DNA from: a bacterium UBA3756 | GTDB taxonomy: Bacteria; Bacteroidota; Bacteroidia; Bacteroidales; Bacteroidaceae | Direction: 5' to 3' | Assembly: GCA_002371695.1 (NCBI GenBank) | Contig: DFGG01000044.1 | Coordinates: 1-10,853 of the forward strand | Length of the DNA: 10,853 nucleotides | In this document: positions 7,218-10,853 of the stretch, in pieces | Numbering within the stretch: position 1 is the first letter of the stretch | Layout: each line of letters opens with the position of its first letter | Program-made: the position numbers and the translations under genes | The notes under the pieces: model-generated | Told to the model about the DNA's origin: nothing | The model's input: only the letters and a program-made list of their open reading frames with translations | Databases searched by the model: none

Positions 7218-7958
7218 ATGATTGGAGTGATTCTCGCTGCGGGCATGGCCAAGCGCCTGCGCCCCCTGACTGATACCCGTCCCAAGTGCCTCCTGCCGGT
7301 GGCAGGGCGCACGCTCCTGGAGCGTACCGTTGATGCCATGCATCAGGCAGGTATCACTGAGTTTGTCGTCGTCACCGGCTACCGTGCCGACCAGATACGC
7401 GACTTCCTCAATGTTCAATGTTCAATGTTTAATGTTCAATGTTCAATGTTCAATGTTCAATATCTCCATAACGCCGACTACGCCCACAACAACAATATCT
7501 ACTCCCTCTGGATGGCAGGCCAGGTGGTGCGGGGCCGTGAGTTCCTGCTCATGGACAGCGACATCCTCTGCGACCCGGCAGCCGTGGTGCGCATCGCTCA
7601 GGAACCTGTCTCAGCCTTGGCCGTCAATCGTCATGACCTCGGCGAGGAGGAGATGAAGGTGGTGGTCGACAGCGACATGCGCATTACCGAGATCAGCAAG
7701 ACCTGCCGCCCTGAGAATGCCATGGGCGAGAGCGTGGGCATCGAACATATCACCGCCGACTACAGCGAGGCTCTCTACCGTGAACTCGACCAGATGATCC
7801 TTCAGGAAGGTCTCGTCGACATCTTCTACGAGCATGCCTTCGAGCGTCTTATCCCTCAGGGCCATACTTTCCGCGTGGTTGATACCACCGACTATTTCTC
7901 CTACGAACTCGATACGCCCGAGGACTACCAGCGGGCACAGGAACTCTTTAGCGATTAA
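7218..7958 (+). CDS. LicC-like sugar/choline-phosphate nucleotidyltransferase with in-frame repeat insert
   Basis: 246 residues from ATG 7218, which has AAAGG five bases upstream. A GTG at 7212 would overlap the previous stop and add only two residues. The N-terminus carries the nucleotide-binding motif VILAAGMAKRLRPLT with P22-K23 (residues 4-23), then a Rossmann-type core, the HNADYAHNNNIYSLW segment (84-98) typical of LicC-like cytidylyltransferases, the metal-site MDSDI (D113, D115) and the C-terminal LDTPEDYQRA. The family joins an NTP to a phosphorylated small molecule and releases pyrophosphate; LicC makes CDP-choline. Here the product probably feeds the upstream CDP-alcohol phosphatidyltransferase. 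Residues about 65-81 are NVQCSMF repeats encoded by a heptanucleotide array. They sit in the connection between the helix ending IRDFL and the strand YLHNADY, a position where homologues have a variable loop. Frame and motifs on both sides are intact, so the protein should be made. Confidence 0.87.
   Translation: MIGVILAAGMAKRLRPLTDTRPKCLLPVAGRTLLERTVDAMHQAGITEFVVVTGYRADQIRDFLNVQCSMFNVQCSMFNVQYLHNADYAHNNNIYSLWMAGQVVRGREFLLMDSDILCDPAAVVRIAQEPVSALAVNRHDLGEEEMKVVVDSDMRITEISKTCRPENAMGESVGIEHITADYSEALYRELDQMILQEGLVDIFYEHAFERLIPQGHTFRVVDTTDYFSYELDTPEDYQRAQELFSD
7407..7462. repeat. Tandem heptanucleotide array 2 (TTCAATG), inside the nucleotidyltransferase gene
   Basis: Eight 7-base units on the + strand, the first being CTCAATG, one being TTTAATG and the last TTCAATA, the rest TTCAATG. 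Translated in the gene's frame it gives N-V-Q-C-S-M-F-N-V-Q-C-S-M-F-N-V-Q, a peptide with a seven-residue period because 21 bases equal three units. The array has no stop codon in any + strand frame. A change of one or two units would shift the downstream frame, while a change of three would be silent apart from seven residues. Confidence 0.97.
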
Positions 7959-8016
7959 TGTTCAATCTTCAATGTTCAATCTTCAATGTTCAATCTTCAA
8001 TGTTCAATCTTCAATG
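7955..8016. repeat. Tandem heptanucleotide array 3 (alternating TTCAATG/TTCAATC) upstream of mnmA
   Basis: Begins with TTAATG overlapping the stop of the nucleotidyltransferase (TAA 7956-7958) and continues as strictly alternating TTCAATC and TTCAATG, a 14-base period. It fills the whole intergenic gap. The final unit TTCAATG contributes the ATG (8014-8016) used by mnmA. ATG codons occur every 14 bases (7958, 7972, 7986, 8000, 8014); the one at 7972 is in frame with mnmA. Confidence 0.97.
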
Positions 8017-9138
8017 ATCAATCAAGACTGGCAAAATAAGCGTATAGCCGTACTACTCTCCGGAGGCGTCGACAGTAGCGTCGTGGTCTACGAACTGGCA
8101 CGGCTCGGCCTCCATCCCGACTGCTTCTACATCAAGATAGGGCCTGAAGAAGATGAAGCCTGGGACTGCTCCTCGGAGGAAGACCTCGAGATGTCCACGG
8201 CCGTGGCCCGTCGCTACGGCTGTCGACTCGAAGTGATCGACTGCCACCGCGAGTATTGGGACCAGGTGACGCGATATACCATGGAGAAGGTGCGCGCGGG
8301 CTTCACCCCCAACCCCGATGTCATGTGCAACCGCCTCATTAAGTTCGGCGCCTTCCACGAGAAGCGAGGCCATGACTACGACCTCATCGCCACGGGCCAC
8401 TATGCCCAGACGGAGACCGACGGCGAGGGCCACAAATGGCTGTGCACCAGTCCTGACCCGGTCAAGGACCAGACCGACTTCCTTGCCCAGATCTACGACT
8501 GGCAGCTCTGGAAGGCTATCTTCCCCATAGGCCATTACGTGAAGGACGAGGTGCGCCAGATAGCCGAGCGCGAGCATCTGGTCAATGCCCGTCGCCGCGA
8601 CTCTCAGGGTATCTGCTTCCTGGGTAAGATCAACTACAACGACTATCTGCGCCGTTATCTCGGCGAACAGCCCGGCCCCGTCATCGAGCTCGAGACGGGC
8701 CGTCGCATTGGCGAACATCGCGGCCATTGGTTCCACACCATCGGCCAGCGTAAGGGCATGGGCTTTGGCGGTGGCCCCTGGTTCGTCGTCAAGAAGGATG
8801 TGGCGCAAAACATCCTCTACGTCTCTCATGGCTACGACCCCGCATCGGCCTATCGTCAGCATTTCCCTATCCACGATTTTCACTGTCTCACCTTGCCGCT
8901 GGAGGAAATCTTCAATGTTCAATGTTCAATGTTCAATGTTCAATCTCCGCCGTTCCCCATCACGTTTAAGATTCGCCACACCCCCGGTTATCTGCGGGGC
9001 TCTCTCGAACCAATGGCCGAGGGTTCCTACATGGTACATGCGGAAGCACCCATCCACGGCGTGGCCCCAGGCCAGTTCTGTGTCGTCTACGACTGTGACC
9101 ATCACCGCTGCTTCGGCTCCGGGGAGATTACGGTGTGA
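8014..9138 (+). CDS. mnmA: tRNA-specific 2-thiouridylase MnmA with in-frame repeat insert
   Basis: 374 residues from ATG 8014. It installs the 2-thio group on wobble U34 of Lys, Glu and Gln tRNAs in the cytoplasm, using ATP and a persulfide relay. The ATP pyrophosphatase loop SGGVDSS is at residues 16-22, the first catalytic cysteine is C105 in TPNPDVMCN, and the second is C201 in GICFLG. ATGHYA, HTIGQRKGMG and the C-terminal barrel (HTPGYLRG, ITV) are also present. The frame is open further upstream to 7834, but that stretch overlaps the previous gene and translates repeat sequence; homologues start shortly before the P-loop, so ATG 8014 is chosen. ATG 7972 would add 14 repeat-coded residues. 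Residues about 300-310 (FNVQCSMFNVQ) are encoded by a heptanucleotide array between LPLEE and the barrel strand ITFKIRH. Catalytic residues are intact. From family knowledge, Bacteroidales often carry a second mnmA, so this may be a paralogue. Confidence 0.93.
   Translation: MINQDWQNKRIAVLLSGGVDSSVVVYELARLGLHPDCFYIKIGPEEDEAWDCSSEEDLEMSTAVARRYGCRLEVIDCHREYWDQVTRYTMEKVRAGFTPNPDVMCNRLIKFGAFHEKRGHDYDLIATGHYAQTETDGEGHKWLCTSPDPVKDQTDFLAQIYDWQLWKAIFPIGHYVKDEVRQIAEREHLVNARRRDSQGICFLGKINYNDYLRRYLGEQPGPVIELETGRRIGEHRGHWFHTIGQRKGMGFGGGPWFVVKKDVAQNILYVSHGYDPASAYRQHFPIHDFHCLTLPLEEIFNVQCSMFNVQSPPFPITFKIRHTPGYLRGSLEPMAEGSYMVHAEAPIHGVAPGQFCVVYDCDHHRCFGSGEITV
8911..8944. repeat. Tandem heptanucleotide array 4 (TTCAATG), inside mnmA
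   Basis: Four perfect TTCAATG units plus TTCAAT. In the mnmA frame it encodes FNVQCSMFNVQ followed by S from the junction. The array has no stop in any frame in this direction. It lies in the C-terminal beta-barrel domain, away from the P-loop and the two catalytic cysteines, where a loop extension is likely to be tolerated. Confidence 0.97.
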
Positions 9139-9195
9139 TGCAGCCTAATTCACCTCACCTTACATATACAGACTGATAAATAATCTCGGATATCC

Positions 9196-9226
9196 TTGGA
9201 TATTCTGAGAAATAGTCGTATCTTTG
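9196..9226 (+). promoter_or_regulatory. Bacteroidetes-type promoter for the 92-residue membrane protein gene (cassette copy 1)
   Basis: TTG at 9196-9198, a 20-base spacer and TATCTTTG at 9219-9226 match the -33/-7 (TAnnTTTG) pattern of the Bacteroidetes primary sigma factor. The gene start ATG 9257 follows by about 30 bases. The wider sequence 9184-9226 is nearly repeated at 9736-9779. Confidence 0.8.
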
Positions 9227-9256
9227 CAGCGTCGAAACATATTCAAAGCATAGATT

Positions 9257-9535
9257 ATGACTGCAAGACGTGAGAAATCCAAACCGCAGAAGCCGCAAAT
9301 CAACAAGCAACTGGAGGCGGCGACCGAGGAATCGAAGCCGAAGGTGAACCAGCGGAAGGAGAAACTGGCCGACTTCTTGATTGACGTGGCAAAATATGTA
9401 TTTACCGGCGTCATTATCACGTCGCTCTTCAACGATGTGACCGACAAGACTATACTCTATGTCATCGGCCTGTTCATCGTAGTTATAACATTATGGATAG
9501 GATTAATATTAACTAATAAAAGAAAGGACAACTGA
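9257..9535 (+). CDS. Small two-helix membrane protein (resembles DUF6722-type Bacteroidetes proteins)
   Basis: 92 residues, start ATG 9257, with no strong Shine-Dalgarno. Residues 1-38 are a charged, Lys/Gln/Glu-rich cytoplasmic-looking region (TARREKSKPQKPQ onwards). Two hydrophobic helices follow, about 41-58 (FLIDVAKYVFTGVIITSLF) and 67-87 (ILYVIGLFIVVITLWIGLIL), joined by a short acidic loop NDVTDK and closed by a basic tail TNKRKDN, so both ends should face the cytoplasm. The helical part resembles small conserved Bacteroidetes membrane proteins that I recall as DUF6722; the function is unknown. A 36-residue membrane microprotein begins one base after its stop, and the pair is probably cotranscribed from the promoter at 9196-9226. 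Confidence 0.75.
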   Translation: MTARREKSKPQKPQINKQLEAATEESKPKVNQRKEKLADFLIDVAKYVFTGVIITSLFNDVTDKTILYVIGLFIVVITLWIGLILTNKRKDN

Positions 9536-9536
9536 T

Positions 9537-9647
9537 ATGGGAGTTTATTTAGCAGCAATACTCGTAGGTGTACCAGGCATCATCTTCCTCATCTACTGCT
9601 ACACCCCGAAAGGTAAAGAGTGGAGGCGCATGAACGGTCTGCTCTAA
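9537..9647 (+). CDS. 36-residue single-helix membrane microprotein
   Basis: ATG 9537 follows the TGA of the preceding gene by one base and AGAAAGGA (9521-9528) is a plausible ribosome binding site. The product is M-GVYLAAILVGVPGIIFLIY followed by CYTPKGKEWRRMNGLL: one membrane helix (about 3-21), then a short basic tail. Tight coupling to another small membrane protein and similarity in style to small Bacteroidetes proteins ending in K-G-K-x-W argue that it is real. Function is unknown. It may be a partner subunit of the 92-residue protein. Confidence 0.65.
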   Translation: MGVYLAAILVGVPGIIFLIYCYTPKGKEWRRMNGLL

Positions 9648-9695
9648 CCGTACTTCACATGGCGAAAGCCCCCACCCCCACCGAGAGAGACTTTA

Positions 9696-9729
9696 TCCGC
9701 CGAGACTGCCGCAGCGCAGCCCCGGCGGA
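9696..9729 (+). other. GC-rich hairpin, possible terminator of the two small membrane protein genes
   Basis: A perfect 7-base inverted repeat, TCCGCCG (9696-9702) and CGGCGGA (9723-9729), encloses a 20-base loop that can itself pair CTGC with GCAG. It sits about 50 bases after the microprotein stop. No run of T follows (AATAATAT instead), so a classical intrinsic terminator is not shown. CGCCGAGA (9698-9705) can alternatively pair with TCTCGGCG (9736-9743). Confidence 0.4.
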
Positions 9730-9748
9730 ATAATATCTCGGCGAATCC

Positions 9749-9779
9749 TTGGATGTTTCGCGGAAAAGTCGTATCTTTG
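9749..9779 (+). promoter_or_regulatory. Bacteroidetes-type promoter, cassette copy 2
   Basis: TTG (9749-9751), a 20-base spacer and TATCTTTG (9772-9779). The surrounding 9736-9779 repeats 9184-9226 with one indel and a few changes. No credible gene starts soon after it; the next coding start is the antitoxin ATG at 9930, so it would give a leader of about 140 bases or a short RNA. Confidence 0.65.
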
Positions 9780-9866
9780 AGCTTTGCTCGAAAGGCTACG
9801 GGTAGGCGAACTATGTTCGGGAATGGATAGGCTGCATCTCGGAAATAAAAATAAATCTCTATTTAT

Positions 9867-9897
9867 TTTGTATTTCACTCGATTTGCACTATCTTTG
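9867..9897 (+). promoter_or_regulatory. Bacteroidetes-type promoter for the antitoxin gene
   Basis: TTTG (9867-9870), a 19-base spacer and TATCTTTG (9890-9897), in an AT-rich stretch, about 32 bases before ATG 9930. This is the proximal promoter of the antitoxin/toxin-remnant locus; 9749-9779 would be a distal one. Confidence 0.8.
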
Positions 9898-9929
9898 CAG
9901 GCGAAGAATCGTATAAAACAAGGAAAGAT

Positions 9930-10238
9930 ATGGCAACAATCGTATTACAAGTGGAGGACGAGATCCTCGTGGCAAAAGTGAAACAGGCCTGCAAGATGCT
10001 GATGGGCGTAACATCGGTGAAGGTGCTGAGTAAGCGAGAGAAGAGTGATGCTTGCATCGACTCTTCCGAGCGTGAAGCAGCTCGACGGAACGTCAAGGTG
10101 CAGAAAACCTCCCAGAGAGTTGACGACATCACAAAGACGGCCGACTACAAGGCTGCTATGGATGACGTCAAGCACGGTCTGGTGACCGAATATGATTCTG
10201 TAGAGGATTTGTTTGAGAAGCTTGGCGTCGCTCTATGA
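9930..10238 (+). CDS. RelB/DinJ-like antitoxin of a type II toxin-antitoxin pair
   Basis: 102 residues, ATG 9930 with AGGAAAG (9921-9927) as ribosome binding site. The N-terminus (TIVLQVEDEILVAKVKQACKML) looks like a strand plus helix dimerisation region. The C-terminal stretch TADYKAAMDDVKHG followed by VTEYDSVEDLFEKLG is the usual toxin-wrapping tail of antitoxins paired with YafQ/RelE-type toxins in Bacteroidetes. The stop overlaps the next ATG (ATGA at 10235-10238), the classic translational coupling of antitoxin and toxin. Antitoxins of this class neutralise the partner RNase and often repress their own promoter. The partner gene here is broken, so this is now an orphan, able perhaps to neutralise related toxins elsewhere. 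The exact antitoxin family is judged from general pattern and context. Confidence 0.75.
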   Translation: MATIVLQVEDEILVAKVKQACKMLMGVTSVKVLSKREKSDACIDSSEREAARRNVKVQKTSQRVDDITKTADYKAAMDDVKHGLVTEYDSVEDLFEKLGVAL

Positions 10239-10349
10239 AGTACAGAATCAAGACTACCAACCGGTTCGACAAGCAGTTGAAGCGTTGCGAGAAGCGAGGC
10301 TATGACATGCATCTTTAATGCAATGCGCCTGCTTGCAAAACTTAATTAA
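10235..10349 (+). pseudogene. Truncated YafQ/RelE-type toxin gene
   Basis: ATG 10235 overlaps the antitoxin stop. The 27 codons read MKYRIKTTNRFDKQLKRCEKRGYDMHL and then TAA (10316-10318). This matches the N-terminus of YafQ-type mRNA interferases (M-K-Y-x-I, basic RF-K-x-LKR, then KRGYD). Intact toxins are about 90 residues, with the catalytic histidines in the missing part. From 10317, one frame over, NAMRLLAKLN continues the expected helix after GYDM, then stops again at 10347-10349. So a small indel in the TTT run near 10314 plus loss of the downstream two-thirds disabled the gene. No RNase activity is expected. Confidence 0.75.
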
Positions 10350-10366
10350 ATTGTCAATTCGACTAT

Positions 10367-10417
10367 CAAAATTAGCAATTCTGCTTCTAATTTTGTGCAA
10401 AAAAGCTTCTAATTTTG
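10367..10417. repeat. CTAATTTTG repeat cluster (one inverted, two direct copies)
   Basis: CAAAATTAG at 10367-10375 is the reverse complement of CTAATTTTG at 10387-10395, with an 11-base gap. A second direct copy is at 10409-10417, 22 bases (about two helical turns) after the first, within a shared 14-base stretch GCTTCTAATTTTGT. The cluster lies just upstream of the cupin lipoprotein promoter. It could be a regulator site, an AT-rich hairpin ending the toxin locus, or unused -7 like boxes (each copy contains TAATTTTG). Confidence 0.6.
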
Positions 10418-10426
10418 TACGGACTC

Positions 10427-10457
10427 TTGCGGGAATTAATTTATTTGTGTAATTTTG
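10427..10457 (+). promoter_or_regulatory. Bacteroidetes-type promoter for the cupin lipoprotein gene
   Basis: TTG (10427-10429), a 20-base spacer and TAATTTTG (10450-10457) match the TAnnTTTG pattern. The start codon ATG 10483 follows 25 bases later. Confidence 0.78.
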
Positions 10458-10482
10458 CACCCGTTAAAAGTTAATAACAGCG

Positions 10483-10853
10483 ATGAAGAAGAATCTGAGA
10501 TGGGTGTTTGCCGCCATCCTTATTATATGCGGCACAACATTAGGCTTGACAGCATGTAAGGAAGCTAAGGCACAGGAGGATAATCCCGTGCAGCAAGTAG
10601 TGTCGACAGAGTTGATCCGTACCTCACAGAGCTGGGACGGCGTGGAGCTGCCCGACTACCTGCAGGGCCGTCCCGAACTGGTGGCCATGAAGTATGTGTT
10701 CCCCGCCGGGCAGAAGCTGGGCTGGCACCATCATCCCGTGATGAACTACGGCATACTGGTGCAGGGCGAACTGACCATCATCGGACAGGATGGCAAGGAG
10801 AAGACCGTCCACGAAGGTGAGCCCGTCGTGGAGATGGTGAACACCATCCACCA
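10483..10853 (+). CDS. Cupin-domain lipoprotein, N-terminal part (3' end outside window)
   Basis: The frame from ATG 10483 stays open to the window end (123 codons). Residues 1-25 are a lipoprotein signal: KKNLRW, a hydrophobic core, then the lipobox LTAC with C25 as the lipidated residue. Charged residues follow (KEAKAQED), compatible with Bacteroidetes surface-lipoprotein sorting but not proof of it. A cupin motif 1 is seen at residues 76-95: G76, H82, H84 and G95, in GWHHHPVMNYGILVQGELT. The position usually held by a metal-binding glutamate is N88. Small cupins of this type bind a metal or a small ligand; the activity cannot be assigned. It has its own promoter and is unlikely to belong to the upstream toxin-antitoxin locus. 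Confidence 0.8.
   Translation, partial: MKKNLRWVFAAILIICGTTLGLTACKEAKAQEDNPVQQVVSTELIRTSQSWDGVELPDYLQGRPELVAMKYVFPAGQKLGWHHHPVMNYGILVQGELTIIGQDGKEKTVHEGEPVVEMVNTIH

Noticed and set aside
7834..8013. N-terminal extension of mnmA by 60 codons
   Set aside because: It overlaps the end of the nucleotidyltransferase in another frame and then translates repeat units; it is open only because the repeat has no stops in this orientation, and MnmA proteins begin close to the P-loop.
9659..9733. 24-codon frame (MAKAPTPTERDFIRRD onward)
   Set aside because: No ribosome binding site, no hydrophobic or domain character, and it overlaps the GC-rich inverted repeats; too weak to call a gene.
9784..9981. 65-codon frame from a TTG start upstream of the antitoxin
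   Set aside because: It runs through the antitoxin promoter and into the antitoxin gene in another frame, and has no ribosome binding site.
10254..10460. 68-codon frame on the - strand
   Set aside because: It is antisense to the toxin remnant and the AT-rich intergenic repeats, with no promoter, ribosome binding site or recognisable domain.
10624..10851. 75-codon frame on the - strand
   Set aside because: Antisense shadow of the cupin lipoprotein, which has a promoter, lipobox and cupin motif on the + strand.

Overview
The window looks like chromosomal DNA of a Bacteroidales bacterium, most likely Prevotella-like. The grounds are Bacteroidetes-type promoters (TTG or TTTG, a 19-20 base spacer, then TAnnTTTG), a DUF5686-type outer-membrane protein with a carboxypeptidase-regulatory-like N-terminus, and a Bacteroidetes-style lipoprotein and RelB/YafQ-type locus. 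All genes lie on the + strand. The genus is an inference from these traits; no rRNA or marker gene is present.

Region 1 (1-9138) is a tightly packed gene run, probably one transcript entered from upstream. It holds the C-terminal part of a phytoene-desaturase-like FAD oxidoreductase, a LolA-like periplasmic protein, a large DUF5686-type outer-membrane protein, a CDP-alcohol phosphatidyltransferase, a flippase-like multi-pass membrane protein, a HisC-like PLP enzyme, a LicC-like nucleotidyltransferase and the tRNA 2-thiouridylase MnmA. The middle four genes (4134-7958) fit a head-group pathway. The PLP enzyme would make or modify a phosphorylated or phosphonylated amino compound, the nucleotidyltransferase would activate it as a CDP derivative, the phosphatidyltransferase would load it on a lipid, and the flippase-like protein would move or present the product. 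The substrate cannot be read from the sequence.

The most striking feature is a family of tandem heptanucleotide arrays (unit TTCAATG, or ATTGAAC on the other strand) at four places: 906-968, 7407-7462, 7955-8016 and 8911-8944. Two lie in frame inside conserved enzyme genes (the nucleotidyltransferase and mnmA) and add the seven-residue periodic peptide NVQCSMF. One supplies the start codon of mnmA. The one in the opposite orientation supplies the stop codon of the FAD oxidoreductase. Because 7 is one more than a multiple of 3, the TTCAATG orientation is open in all three frames and encodes the same cyclic peptide, while the other orientation stops every frame within 21 bases.

Region 2 (9139-10853) consists of small, separately promoted genes. 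These are a 92-residue two-helix membrane protein with a 36-residue membrane microprotein behind it, a RelB-like antitoxin followed by a YafQ-type toxin gene broken after 27 codons, and the start of a cupin-domain lipoprotein that runs off the window. Two near-identical promoter cassettes (9184-9226 and 9736-9779) and a cluster of CTAATTTTG repeats lie between these genes.
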